Assembly (NCBI RefSeq): GCF_018691265.1 | Contig: NW_024881330.1 | Location: 13,722,386 to 13,786,385 of the forward strand | Reading direction: 5' to 3' | Length of the DNA: 64,000 nucleotides | Origin: Tyto alba | Lineage: Eukaryota; Chordata; Aves; Strigiformes; Tytonidae | Shown: positions 36,301-49,744 of the stretch, piece after piece | Position numbering within the stretch: position 1 is the first letter of the stretch | Layout: each line of letters opens with the position of its first letter | The notes under the pieces: generated by a model | Told to the model about the DNA's origin: nothing | The model's database searches: none | The model's input: the letters and a program-made list of their open reading frames with translations, nothing else | Made by a program: the position numbers and the translations under genes

Positions 36301-39300
36301 AGTTCTAACTCCAGGTGAAGAATATCAACTATCATCTCCTTAATACCTTTCCAGTTGTTCTAAAGTTAGTAAATGCCCTTAGCAAACAGTATCATTCCTT
36401 CATTGGAAAATGAGGGTATTTGTGGATAACCCAGAGAGGTTTGCCAAGTTTTATAGTTTTCTAATTAAGAAAATTAAGGTGTGCTGTTTCTACCTGACTA
36501 AAATCAAGAGACCATTCAATATCTTATGTACTTTCTTGCCTTTTTCTCACTAGTCTGATGATTCTTATAGTTGCTTTTGACTGCATTATTCATTATCTAC
36601 CAGTTGTCTTTTCAGCATTTTATTGCAGTTTGACAGACTAAACAGCTGTTTAAGTACAAGTATATATTTTTCTTGGTCTTTGTTCAGAGTTGCTTTAGCT
36701 CTTGTGAAACACTGATTTCCAGCTGGGAGCCAAAGCAATTTGAAACGTCTGCAGCAGACAGCTAAGGATACAGTTTAATTAGCCTACTTTGATCTTTTCT
36801 GTGGTGACTGATGATTTACTACAGCTTACAGCATGGTGAGGCAATTATATTCATGGCCATTACAACAGCATCCTTTGAGCCAGAGTTATCATAGAAGTAA
36901 GATTAATTATAACGGGATTTTGTGGGGCCCAGAAGCCAAGCTAAAGTAATGTTATATTCAGAAGAGTGCAATAAAGGGGAGCTTCATAACCAAAATATTG
37001 AGTGCAACCTTGGTCTGGCTGAGGTTAATAGCAAAATTCTTCATAACTTTAGAGAGGAATTAACTTGTAGGGTATGCCAGACATACAGTAACTTGAGTGA
37101 TTTTCTGGAAGATCTTAACTATGTCTTCTCTTCTTGGGCTGACACCACTGACAGCCCAGGATACAGTAGAAGTGCTATTCTCTATTCCCTTCAGCATTAT
37201 ATTCTTCCTCCTTCTAGAAGCACAGCAGAAAATTTTACAGAACATAGTTAGGTACACTGATAACTTTAGGGTTTTTCTTTCACTGCCCCTTGTTTTTTAT
37301 TTAAAACACTTCTCAGGTTATTGTCATTAGCTCTTGTACAGCTTACTCTGCCATGGTGGGGAAATGTCTTTTAGGTGAATCTACACAGCATAATGCAGTG
37401 TGCCAGTGTTACATTTGTATCTGTTCAAAGGAAACTGTTTTGTAAATATTATGGCTTTGGTAGCGATTGTTGTTGTATGTCAGGAGAGCTAATAAAAATG
37501 GCCACAGGCAGAGCGCAGCTTCTTCCACCTAACACCTGCAAGAGCCTCCTCATCCTGCATATCTGCCTCTTTCCTTGGGCCTGCCCTTGCAAAGTGCTGT
37601 GTAGAGTGATCTTCAATGTTTCTAAGCAAACTAGCTGGTTTGTACAACAGTTCTTTAGGGTTTCTCAGCAAGAGAAGTTATGCAGGTGAGTGTTTGAATG
37701 TTGTGCTAACAAAACCTTGTTTTTTCTGTTCCTCCAGGAACCTGTAAAAGCCAAAAGACATATTTTGAGGGGTCACACCAAATATTCACTTAGTGCAGTA
37801 TCTGATTTGAAACAATAAGCAAGGCAAATGTCTAGGAAAAATTGTAAGAGGAGAAAAAGTATGTATCAAATTTCCCCCAGAATACTCTCCTAGCCTCCAG
37901 CAACCTGTCACACAGAGGTGCATTTTTGCTGCTGATAGCTCTTATGGGCTTTTATATAATGAACTTCCAACCCCTTTTTGACGCCATGTTAACCCTTCTT
38001 ACACCTTCCCACTGCTTAAACCCACTACTTAACCGCGTTTTGTCGGGAGGATCTTCCCTGCCAACTGCTGTCTTATCCCACCTTCCAGGGTCCACCTCTC
38101 TGCATGGTCTGGAGCAGCCTCACTCTCCCACAGGTATTTCTTTGCCAGGAATCCCAACATTGTTCAGTTTATAGATGTCAGCAAGTTCAGGGGAAAACAA
38201 TGTCAAACTGCAAGATATAATGCAAATTTCAGATGTGGAAGTGCTCAAAAAGAAGAGTCTTACTCTCTAAAGCCCAGCTTTAGGGAATCTGCTGAAGTTA
38301 ATGGGCTAGATAAGCCCATAAAGAGGACCACTGCAGTGACTTTTCTCTGGATTTTTATATTTTCCTAATATTAGTACTGCAAGTAATCAAAAACTATAGC
38401 TGCCATGGGGAAGAAGGGGAAGTGAACATAGGATGCTGGAACTGAAAGCTGGCCAGCGGCCTGCTCTGCTGCTCACTGGAGGGTGAGAACTTGCCTCTAC
38501 CACCCAAGGGAAACAAGAGTATGTGCTTTAGTGCAAGTCCTGGCTTTGGTTTGGTTTTTGTTTCATCCAGCCTTTCTATATGTTTCTCCATTAAAGCAGG
38601 TTGCTGGTGACTGCCAGACGTCACCTTGGCGGCTGTGGTTTGGCTGCTGTGCCGGTATGCTCTCTGCCTCAGTATTGATGTGCTAACACAAACCTCCGTG
38701 TCTTGCAGCTTTTGCTGCAGTTGGACCCAGTTATTTCTGTCCCTTTCTCCACAAGCTCTGCCAGCAGCTGTCAGCAGAAGTGTTGGGCATCTGGGGGGAG
38801 TTGCTCTCCTCCATTCTCACCTGCTGCTTATTGGCTGTCATATCCCCAAGGTGAACCACTGCCTCCAACTTCGGAAGGGAGTTGGTCTCACAAAACACTG
38901 TTTTCCCAGGAAATGTTACATTTTGTGGTTTCTCATCAGCCTGCTACTCTGTCCTCTCTTAGTCGCTGATAATGGATGGTTTTGGGAGATTCGAGGCCAA
39001 AGATTAAATGGCCATGAGGAGTGGAATGCAGGAGTCTCACTGGCTTACTTCTCGGGTAGTGGTGCAGCAAGATTTGCTCTCCCACTGTTTGCGGTGGAAC
39101 AGTTATATTGCAAATTTTTTTGGCTTCACCCATTCATACTACTTCATTCAGAACAAGTGAAAATCTTAAAGATTCTGCATTTGACTGCTTTCAATTAAAT
39201 GCCTGAGAGTAATCCTTTGTCTTCAACATTTCGGACCACATGAGCAGTCATGGGTTAAAATGTCCCTAGGTAGACGGGAGCTACTAGAGCCGCCCCAGTC

Positions 39301-42300
39301 AGTGACCCTTGGATAATGAGGTCATGGGGAGATTTTAGAGCCATATGTTTGTCTCTTCCCAGGTGCTTTGAGGATGTGTAGACATGTGTCAAAGATATGT
39401 CAAAGCTCATGGACATTTCTACAAAGCTCAAGACTTCCCAAAGCGACCCACTCAACAAGCACTTCCCTTCTGTGTGTCTGAGCTGGGTTCAGCGTGGCAC
39501 ATCTGATGAGGCTTGCTGAGGTGCTTTTATTTAAAACATAGATCTTTCTTGATCAGTTTTAAATGTGAATTTTACTACACTCCTGTTGTGAGTCTTGCAA
39601 TTTAAAAGATATAATTTAAAAAATTATTATTGTCATCATTACTGTTAACATCTAATGATTACTATTATTGTGCTTTTCTTGCGGCTCCTGGTAACTTCAC
39701 ATGCCTGTGGCCAACATTATCTTTTCTTCCTATCAGCTGCTGATACCGATGAGCTGCTTACTTTCTCAGTACAGAGTTATACTGCACTGCATTGTGTGGT
39801 TGCCCTCTTGGTCTCTTTGGGTGTTACTTTTGTCAGACTTTAAAATGTCAGGAGCCCTCGGTGCGAAAGGGCTAGTATTCCTATTCTGAGGGTAGTAAGT
39901 ACAAATTAAATGAATCCCATAATGTGGACAAGGGGGCTCAGTGCACTCTGCAAACATGCTGGCTGCAAGTGTCAGACCCACCTAAACACCTCTGCCACTT
40001 AGGGCTGTGTTTTTTAAACACAGAGGGTGCCTATGACAGACAGGATTTCCAAATGTGCCCCATAACTGACTTCTACCACTTATGACACAGGTTTGGAAAT
40101 CAGGCCCATAGTGCTTAAGGTCTTAGAAAGGACTCAAGCCCCTGACTACTCCTCACAGGGGTGGGAGGGTGGAATTTATGCATCACCCTATACTTAATTC
40201 CCCCTACCAGCTAACTTCAGGCAGGTCTCTACACTGCTAAGTGTTCAGGCTATTGAAGATGCCCTCTGACATGCCCAGATATTCCCCAGCCCTAGAGGAG
40301 CTGCCTGAGTGCTTGGCAATGGTTTTGGGTATCACTCTGGGGGATTGGCCTCTGACAGCATGGTGCTGAACAGTATGGAGGGTGGTGGCACATGACTACT
40401 TGCCCAGCCTGGACTTAGGACCCCTTGCAGAAGTGGTGCATAACTGGTTTTTAAGTCCTTCCCCTTTATAAACAGAAAAGCAGAGGGAGGTTTAGTGGGA
40501 TAAGACTTCAGGTTTACGTTGATGTTAGTGAGAATTTTTCCAGACTCACCTGGGCATGGGATATGGACTATTGTGATCTCTGCAAACACACTTTGCTCCT
40601 GCCCTGCCCCTCATTTTTCATGCTGACCACTCACTGGAGACAAAGTAGCCCTCAGCGTCCTCCACAAAACCCAGAAATCTTCCTTCTTCTGCTCTGTCTC
40701 TTTTGCAATTGGTAACTTTTGCAAAAGTCTTACAGATCCTTAAGTTCTGAGCCTGCTGCCAAATGTTAGTTGTAGACTGAAACTTCTCATGCAGGTCCCG
40801 GTGAGGGAACGTGGTCTTACAATATAATGATAATTATTCTTCAAATTAGACTTTGCGCTCTGCAGGTTTGCTCATTGCTTTGTCTCTCTGTTGGCTGAGT
40901 GCCTGAAATAACAAAACCAGAGATTGTCTGCAAGGCAGTACTACATCTTATTTTAATAACCATAGCTCATTGCTTTATTATTATTTTTTTCTTAATTTTT
41001 CAGAGAAAACCTCTGAAGAGACTGCTGGTCTTGACCATATTTTATAGATCTATTGGACTGCAGAAGGACAAATAAAAAACATTCATAGGAAGGTGTTGTG
41101 AGAATGGGTAACTATTACATGCCTGCAAGGTGACAAATTCTGGCTACTGTGTGCACATGAAAGGAGTAGGAAAAGAGAGCCTGGAGACCTGTCCAAGAGC
41201 AGGAACTGGAGCGGGGCCAGGTGGTTTTGCTTGCTGCTTGGGTAGCTCTGCAAAGGAAAGAAAATTGTTCCTTCTGGCCCCTGCTTGATGCTTTGGGTTA
41301 GTTTGAGCCTTTCATGTACCAAACCCTGCTGGAGGGGAGCAGGGTTGTAAACATGGGAAGGATCCCAGTCAGGTATATCTGGGTTTATAGGGTGAATGTA
41401 TCATCCACTAGGACAGTGCTGCCAGAAATTTACTTTATGGAGTTCAGCACTCAAGCAGGACTACCTCTAACCAGTACCTTGAAGGCACTTGGAAATAGTA
41501 GGCTCTAGATTTTTCTTCACAGAGGATTAATGTTATGGCTGAAGCATAAGCAGCCTTGTGGGCATAGCATCCCAAAACCTCCTTACACCAGACCCACCTC
41601 ACAGAAAATTTCCTAAATCACCTAGATCTTTGCAGGTCCAGAATGCAATCTCCTTTATCTCAGATCCTTACATCTTCTTGCTCCACACACCATTTGGGAG
41701 TTAGCTACAGGCTGTCTAATTATCTCAGAAGCTTTTTTTGAGATCTTAGGTTAATTTTTTTTTTTTTTTTTTAAAGTCTTCCATGTAAATTGTTAACTTG
41801 GTTTCCAAAGGGGAAAAGGCTGTGTAATTACACTGTGTGTCTATGTAATTCCTGAAGCCATGAGTTGATTTGTTCCAGATTTTATCTGGATCAAATGAGA
41901 GCTCAGTCATGGTATTTTCTGCTTGGCATCACCTGGGTAGCAAATTGGCAGGTATGGACTGGGGGGCTCCAGAGCACCTGCAGCAGATGCTGCTTCTGCC
42001 TGAAGAGTTACTACAGAAGAAAAGGACATGGGTCTGAGATTTAGGGTGGTGGAAATATAGGCAGTAAGATCCTTAGCACATTAGTGAATATGACTAGGGG
42101 AAATTAAATACTTCAAGGCCATTTTAACTAAAAATAAGTGTAGAAATACCAGAAAGTATGTGATGATGGAAAGATAAAATAGGGAGAACAAATAACTCGT
42201 TCTTTATTTTTTCCTCTACTTGTGTTATATGCTACCTTCTAGTCTATAATAGGGTAAATATCTTCCTGCATCTGGTACAGAGCTTCAGATTTTTCCAAGA

Positions 42301-42350
42301 GGATATTATAAAAGCAACTTCATCTAATGACTTGTGCAGCTTGGGTCATT
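33301..42350. other. Gene-free interval with one long chance-like open frame
   Basis: No classifiable transposon or known exon is recognised over about 9 kb. A plus-strand frame of 190 codons at 38626-39198 is the longest in non-repeat DNA here; it has no recognisable domain and is overlapped by shorter frames. An 18-base T run lies at 41755. The rest is AT-rich unique-looking sequence. Confidence 0.5.
41755..41772. repeat. Poly(T) run, 18 bases
   Basis: Uninterrupted T run in unique sequence, with no adjoining element recognised. Confidence 0.95.
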
Positions 42351-42567
42351 TCAGACAATGAACACTTGGCAGTTTACTAGAGGTGCCGGAGCTGTGATGA
42401 TCAGTGAATGAACTCCAGCAATATTTTGGATGGGTTCCTGTTTCCAGTTGGCATTCACTCTCTGTCTGATTCTCTGTTCAAGCTCTGTTGCATAAGTGTA
42501 AGGCATCAAGCCATTGCTGATTTTTAAAGCTGGTTCCCTCTGGCACCAGTTGCATTTCAGCTGACTC
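42351..42567 (-). CDS. Possible terminal coding exon or exon remnant, product unknown
   Basis: On the minus strand a good acceptor (ttttgcttttttgcag, AG at 42568-42569) is followed by 217 bases that stay open to a TGA at 42351. The exon would begin with the last base of a split codon and encode about 71 residues. The peptide is balanced in composition, with no low-complexity stretch: it includes SQLKCNWCQREPALKISNG, then TELEQRIRQRVNANWKQEP, and ends NCQVFIV. I do not recognise the family. No partner exon upstream (higher coordinates) was identified. It could be a real last exon of a minus-strand gene, a decayed exon, or chance. An open run of this length alone is not significant; the acceptor and the peptide character are the reasons for listing it. 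Confidence 0.25.
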
Positions 42568-42569
42568 CT

Positions 42570-43864
42570 GCAAAAAAGCAAAATGTTTTTCAAACGTTAG
42601 TGGAAGGTTGGAAGGAGTCTCCCATTCTTCACTGCCTGCACTTTGAAAATAAAAACAGCATTGTATTTCCGCCTACCTGAACATGCACAGACTTCACCTC
42701 TTGTGAGCTGACAAGGATTTCCTGCATGTGATTCCTTGTGCAGGTTGCCTTTCAAACTGCTTTCCTCTGTTATTGGATAGTCTCCCAGTTCTGAAATAAT
42801 CAGAAAGACTTGGATAGTCAGACTGATTTATTTCTTTGCTGGGGTAGAAATGAAATGAAACAGTCATAAGCCAAGAGTTTCCATAATCAGGAGATTAATA
42901 TTAGGCTCTGACATTTTTATTTTGGCTAATAAATAAATAGGTATGAAAAAATGCTGAATGGCTCCCAGCGGCTGTGTTTGGGGTTAATGGTTTTGAGTCC
43001 TCAGTTCTTATGAAAAAGAGGCTCTTTTACCTACATACATAGATCTGAAGGCAGAGGTCTGTGCTGAGTGTCTATATTTAAAATCCTGGCCATAATGTTA
43101 TTTCATTGCACACAGTCTGATAAGTTGGTATATTCCAGCTGGGAGGTTTGATGCCATTGTCACGAGTCCGATGTTAAGCTTGTGCTAAAATGTTGGCCTA
43201 GAATTGCTTCATTCCATCTCTGTTCCAACAAGGAAATCAGGAAATATCTGTTGCTTTCAGAGTTCCAGCTTTCTGCTCAGTTTTCCATATCTTCTTATTT
43301 TAGCTGCTCAAATGCTGTACGTTTTCCTGTAACTATTATCATAAAAGCTTTTCAACAGGGTGAAAAGAACTCAATCTGACTGCAGTACAAACTAGAAACC
43401 TGTTTCACCCCACTCAGCATACAACCCAAATCAACCCAATAATTTATGAGCTGCCACAATTGTTTTATGAGCAGAACAAATGGGCGTTTTTGTATAGCTA
43501 GAAAGTGTTCTGCCATGGTGCAAATGTTTTTTTGAAATTGTATCAAAAATTTTTTAATAAGATTTCTCTAGAAAATATTTGATAGAACAAAGCTAGAACA
43601 TTGATACAGAAAGGCTGAGATTTTGAGATGTCACAACATTCTTCTGTTCTGTGAGTTTTCCTTGGAAGACTTCCAAAACCTATGGTCCAACCAGTAACAT
43701 GTGATTGCCTCCTGCCTGAAGGCAGAAACTACTGGTTTTGGGTCCAGATTTTCTTCCTGATTTCCGATAACTCAGACAGCATTGTGGGCCAAATGGCCAA
43801 TGGCTGAGGAGCTATTTTAACAAGGATCACAAGCACGGTGCTGAGCCAACACATGGATTCTCAA
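42570..43864. other. Gene-free interval upstream of the possible exon
   Basis: On the minus strand this would be intron leading into the possible exon at 42351-42567. Nothing here is recognised as an exon or transposon. Confidence 0.4.
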
Positions 43865-44097
43865 GGAGTGATATGTCAGATGGAAATGTGCACATCCTGA
43901 AGGAAAGGTTACTGCAAGTATGTGGTGGCTTTGGAAGAGATAGGTTGCCCAGAGAGATTGTGGGTTTTCCATGCTCTGGAGATATTCAGAACTTGACTGG
44001 AGAGGGCTCTGAATACAAATTTGAAGTTAGCCCTGCTTTGAGCAGGGGTTTGGACTAAATGGTCTCCAGATGTCCCTTGCAACCTAATTTGTCCTAT
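43865..44097 (+). mobile_element. Old CR1 LINE 3' end, plus strand
   Basis: The sequence has ggttgcccagagagattgtg (43945-43964), the diverged ctctggagatattcagaact that follows, and gggtttggactaaatggtct (44047-44066). These correspond to the CR1 ORF2 C-terminus (LPRE.. ..PSL..F) and the 3' UTR, ending near the cctattattttgtgt tail. The copy is 5'-truncated as usual for CR1 and is followed by a TG microsatellite. Confidence 0.75.
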
Positions 44098-44102
44098 TAT
44101 TT

Positions 44103-44133
44103 TGTGTATGTGTGTGTGTGTGTGTCTGTGTGT
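44103..44133. repeat. (TG)n microsatellite
   Basis: Interrupted TG repeat directly after the CR1 3' end, probably grown from the element's terminal T/G-rich tail. Confidence 0.9.
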
Positions 44134-44744
44134 AATTTCCTAGCTTGTCTAAGTTGCAGCCCTGCCACTTTGGTCAGTAGTAAAGTGCTGCCGCAAAGTC
44201 ACCTATAGAAAGTATCAGCAAATATTTCTCCATAGTGGGTTCCAGATAAAAAAGAGATGCTGAGATGGGAAGTGGAAGATTGTAAAAGTTTTTGTAAGTA
44301 AACAGTTTGGAGGAGGAGAAAAGGTAACTGAAGGGGAATGACTTTTGGAGTTTTGTCACCAGGTTCATTCCCTCATGTTTTCCTTATCAAATCTTCTCTG
44401 TAGTCACCTTGATACACAACACCTATGATGTAAGCTAACCAGGGCCTTGGGAGAACATATGAACTCAGTGCTTTTCCTGTAATATTTTCTCTGGCATTTG
44501 TAAGAGAGGGGCATTCCTATCGCTGATATCTCCACTGGACCTCCATGCAGCAAAATGAAACATCTTAGTGCTTCAGGTCACTAGGGCTATTTGTTGCACA
44601 AACAAATAACAGCTTTATGAGCTTTTCCAGGGCAGAAAAGAACAACTGGCTCGGTTTGTTTGGAAATGTTGAGAATTATGTTAGTCAGAAAGTCAGAGTG
44701 ACTGTTGAGAGTTATTTTTTCCTTTCTACTTTTTTCCTTGAGAT
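44134..44744. other. Gene-free spacer between two facing CR1 pieces
   Basis: Nothing is recognised here. It separates a plus-strand CR1 3' end from a minus-strand one. Confidence 0.5.
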
Positions 44745-45010
44745 TCACAGGTTATAAGGCTGGAAGGGACAATAGTGCTAATCTAGAACAATGTCCTATG
44801 TAACACGTCACAAGATTTCACTGAATTAATTCTCATTTGAAACTTTCTTTTGGGAAAGAAAATTATTGATGGAAATTTTCCTATTAAAAAAAGCTGTAAA
44901 TTCTAGGTTTAGTTTTTCAATAGCTACTTGCCATCCTGGTGAGAAATCTGTGTCTTTATTTTCTAACTTGTCTAATAGACTTTGAACTATGAGAACTCTG
45001 TTAAACATCT
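44745..45010 (-). mobile_element. Ancient CR1-type LINE 3' end, minus strand
   Basis: The plus strand begins attcacaggttataaggctg then gaagggacaatagtgctaat, the reverse complement of the end of an old amniote CR1 3' UTR. Farther in, ttattttctaacttgtctaa resembles the antisense of the ORF2 C-terminus (L..R..). It is strongly diverged, with approximate right edge. Confidence 0.6.
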
Positions 45011-48000
45011 GTGGAGCTTTCCATCAACTGCTTTTACTTCTCATGGAGGTAATTATTAACCCAGATCAATCATCACTTTGATGAACTAAACATTTGAAGC
45101 TCTATCCTGCATGGTCCCAGGACCCCTTCAAAGTTGCATCTTGTCAGGGTAGATGTCTCAGTCTATGTCTACATTTTCTGTCACTGGACACATGGTTATA
45201 AGATGCAAGTCTCTTGTGTTACTCAGATGATGTTCCCTCTGCACCAAAGGCCTGTTCTACCCATTTTTTTTTTTTTTCAAACTTTCATGATCAGTACTTG
45301 CTTTTTAAGATATTTGAATTGATTTCTTAAGATGCCTGTAACCAGCAGAGCTTACAGAAATGGGAATATACTGTGACTGCTTTTATTTGTACTGGTATTG
45401 GCAGCTAGAGCAGTTGTAACATATATACAAGGGCAAGAGAGCTAACAGGAGTGAACCCCTGCACTAATGCCATAACAGCCTTCAAAGTTGTAAGTCCTGC
45501 TAAATTCCTTAAACATCCAGGTCTTGACCAAGCTCTACTCAGATTTTATGACCATCCTAAAAAATGGCCATTGGTCTTTCTGAGCCACCTGGAAGTCCAG
45601 AATCTTTGGGAATCACTGACTGATCTCATGGACTCATGCAGAGCAAAGCTGGCTGGGAACAGGGAGCTGTGTGAGCTTTCTCTCTTACTCAGGTCTGTGT
45701 GAGAACATAAGTGTCTGAAGGTTATTTTTTCAAAACTTCAGTCAGTTTTCCAGATCTGTTCTTTTAGCTGTTATCCCAGTGGTAAGAATAATACTTTTAT
45801 AACTATTTCTATTATTTTCAGAGGAATCAAAGTAACTGTACTTCCATGCAATGCCTTTAAATTTGCCTTCAGGTCTTGCTTAAATTTGCTTCTAGGCTTG
45901 GAGGAGATGACGGGCACTTACCTTTGCTCTACTGAGAAACACAAGGAAGAAGGAGGAAGAATGAGGCAGGCTGAGGAGTTGTTACTTCTTGACCATCCTC
46001 TGGGATGTAAAGGGCAGGGCTTGCATGTAGTTGGTGTAGGGGTTCACTCCTGCCTGAGCAAATCTGTGTGAGAGGTAAGAGGGGGCCCAGCAACAGAGAT
46101 CACAGTGGCTGGAGGCACAGGCAGCTTCTGGAGAAATGGGCACACTTCAAAATGGTGCTTACAATATAGATAAGAAAATAAATTTTTCCTACAAGGAAAA
46201 ATGTAGGAGCTAATGAAAAATAAAGAGTAGTTGCTCGAGAAATCCATCAGAGTTCTTTATACTGGTGTCTCCCATTCCTTGTGCATTTTTACTTTGTGTT
46301 TTTTAGTAAACATAAGACATGATTAAAAAAACACTGCCAGATGGTGAAATCAGCATCGTGGAGAGGTATCAAGTGAAAAGAAATGAAAGAAGGAGGCAGA
46401 TTCTTATTCTGTATTAATTTATCCAGGGAATATGACTGCGATTATTGCTCTTTAAAAATGTGATGTAATTCTCAAAAGTTTTTCTATTTTGGGGGGATTT
46501 GGTCAGTTACAGCTATAGAGGAATTGAAACATGAAACCATTGTCCTTATCTAAAGTGTTCTGGTAACCGTGGAATCAGGCTACTTTGTTGAGAGATTTGT
46601 AAAACGCAGTGGCAGGTCATGTATTGAAGAAGGGTTTGTTGTTTTGAGAAGGGTAGTTTGTATATTATAGAAATTGCATTTCTCATTTCAGTTTTGGCTT
46701 GTGTTCCACAGTGACAAGATTTTTTGGTTTTCCCAGACAAATAAACATGTTTTGTATTTGCTTTGTTACAGAATTAAAATACCATCTTATTATTTCTTTG
46801 GATGATGTCATGGAATTGAAAAATGATGACAAAGCCTGGTATATGGTCATTTAAAATAAAGTTTGTGTTTTCTGTTAATATTCTGTTCATGTACATGTGA
46901 ATGTGGTACGTAGGTATGTTGAGCATTGTAGAAATGTTAAATGTTATTAAGTTTCATAGACTATAGTAGCACGTGAAAGGTTATAGGGAAAGGAAGTGAA
47001 ACAGCAACAGGGACAATATAGAAAATATAGACAACATAGAAAAGAAGGTGTCAGAAGAGGGATGTCCCAGGGAAAATACTAAACTGGTGCAAGGGTAAAT
47101 GGAGAACAAACCCTGCCTTTGGAGGGAGCTTCTCTTTAGGGTTCCTAAATATCAAGTATGATTAACAGGGATCTCTTATTAGCCTTACCTCAAAACAGTA
47201 ATTGTCAATTTTTCAGTGGGAATCTAATAGGTAAAATGGATGTTTTACCAAGTCTGATCTAGATATTGGATTATCAGTAGCCAAGATCCTTTTCTAGCAT
47301 ATACTTCTTTTAGCTGTTTACAATCACAAAGCATATTTTTGTGTTCTGTAATACTGTTTTATCTAAACAAGTCTTCCTTTTCCTTAGCACAAAGGGGGTG
47401 TATGGCCACAGTGGAGGGAACAAACAGTCCTGCAAATTTATACTAATGCAAGGAAGGGGGAAAACTCTGGGAATGGGAAAGTCTCACTGGAAAAAATCAA
47501 TGACCTTCTTAGAGATTCAGAGGTGTGTATGTGCCTGGAGTGAATCTATGACATACGGATGCAAGTTTAAAAAAGATCCTGTGGGGACAAAAAAACAACA
47601 AACCAACCAAATAAGCTATCAAACAAAAATCCTGCTGAGGGAAAGGGGAACAAATGACATGACAAGGCTGTGCTGAAGAGGACATAAGATGCCATACCCA
47701 GCTGGGTGAAGAGCTTTAAGCAGTGGTAGCTCTTCACCAAAATTCTGCCAAGTCCCAGGGAAGGAAAGAAAATGCATAGCAAAGTAACGAGACCTTTATA
47801 TAGCTCAGTTATGGGGCTGTTCTGCTACTGAGATGCATTTATTGATTTTTCTAAAGGAGGGAGGCTACCTGAGTATCAAGGACATGGCCTCCCTTTACCA
47901 GTGAGCCAGGCATGATACTAAAAAGCTATTTAGATTAAGGAGCACTTGTGTAATTTCAGTGTCTCTTCCTGAGAAGGATACAGAAACAGCAGAAAAGTTA

Positions 48001-48879
48001 TTAGGTGAACAAGGTTATGGAACTGATAAAGAAATTGGCTGCAAAGAGATGACATTAACATTAAAGACACAATATTTGAGTAATTGATGATATTATTGCT
48101 AGCAAGGTATTTAAAGTGGAAGAGTACTCCTGGCTGGATATTAAAGAAAACAAAGTGTTCAACAAAAACAGAAATAAAGGTAAGGATAGGAAAATATACA
48201 ATTAGTTCTGATCAGAAACATTTGTTCAAATAACTTCCTGGGATAGTGACACACTGTGTTGGATCTCAAGGGTGAGAGAAGGGTATCAGAGATAGCAACA
48301 AGTATGGGTTGATACTATAGCAGTGTTAAGGAGATGCAGACTACTGGGGATTGTGTTAAGCATTATGAGATACCCTAACCTGTCTGGTATAGGTTGGAGG
48401 ACAAGTGGTGCTGATGACAGCAGGGCCCAGGTATTCCAGGGTGTGAATGGCCACAAATTTCTCTGCTGAAGTGACAGAATTCTGTATTCCAGCCATGAAG
48501 AAAATCCAACAGAGAAACTCTCCAGGTTCAGTAAGAGGAATAACTGCCTTAAGAAGGAATTAGAGGAGAGAGATATTTCAAAGAGCAGAAAAAGGGCCAT
48601 CAGTGGTCATTAAGATCAAAATGGGATGGAATGAAGTGCAAATTGCCAAATGCCAAGCTGAGACAGACCTAGAAAAGGATATTAACAAAAAATAACATAA
48701 AGTTCTTAAGAAACATAAGAGAAATGAGTCTGCTATGTAGTGGGAATTTTATAACAGTTAAGGATAATAAAATGTTACACCAAAATTAAATTAATGCTTG
48801 GATTCAGTTTCCAGTAACAACTATGGTACTGACTATGAGGTAAAGTCATAACAGCCAGTGAGAAAGAAAATAAGACATT
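45011..48879. other. Gene-free interval
   Basis: No exon is recognised. The part from about 48.2 kb onward may already belong to the decayed CR1 that follows, since fragments of it read loosely like CR1 ORF2 linker sequence, but this is too weak to map. The rest shows no recognisable element. Confidence 0.45.
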
Positions 48880-49458
48880 AGACTCCTAAAAATCCACAGC
48901 TCTAATAAACTGAGGATGGGGGAAATGCAGCATGGGTTTGGCAAAAGTGTGTATTGCCTGTGTAAATGGATAGTTTCCTACCTAAGAAAGAAGAAATGCA
49001 GTGTGTCTTGGACCTCAGGTTTCTTGCTGAACTATGTGGGAAACTCAGTAATGCTTCAGGATGTAAGGATGAACAGAGGGTTTCCAGGGTGGGTGAGCAC
49101 CCACTCAGGAAAGGCAGGGGGGAATGCTTATGGGAAGGGTAATGTCTAGGCGGTGACACTGTGCAATGTGTTTATATTAATGACCATAGGACAAAAGATA
49201 AGTATGTGCTGATGACATTGTGTAGTCACTTGAAGCTGAGAGGTATGGCTAGTATTACAGGAAAGATGTTATCTTCCAGGAAAAGCTGGGTGACCTGGCA
49301 GACTAGAGTTACAAAAGAGGTGACACTCAACTGAACAAAATTCAGAACTCTCTACTTTCAGACTAACTAAAGGTTCTGCAAATAAGCTGTGAATCTGTTG
49401 CTTGTGTGAGTTCATATATCAGTCATGGGATGCTCAAGTACTGATAATCTACTAGATT

Positions 49459-49475
49459 AAAAAAAAAAAAAAAAA
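49459..49475. repeat. Poly(A) run, 17 bases
   Basis: Uninterrupted A run within the decayed CR1 region; the second of only two long A runs on this strand. Confidence 0.95.
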
Positions 49476-49718
49476 GTTGTCCTAGAAGTCATTAAAGAAA
49501 ATATTTCCAACTGATTTATTAGGTTCATAGCAGAAGATGCTGGAGAGACATTTAGGTGGCATGCTATGTTCACTTCTGGCCCTGGATATTCAGATGAGCT
49601 GTAGAGGACTGCTAAAGATAATTAAAAAAAGGGACATTTCATGCAAAAAGGCTAAAATAAATTGTCCTAGTTAGTCTAAAACAGTGAAAGCTTGGGAGAG
49701 GACAATCCATAAATATAT

Positions 49719-49744
49719 AAAAGAGAGAGAGAAAAAAAAAAAAG
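49719..49744. repeat. AG-rich purine tract
   Basis: A 26-base pure purine stretch built of a short GA repeat and an A run, inside the decayed CR1 region. Confidence 0.85.
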
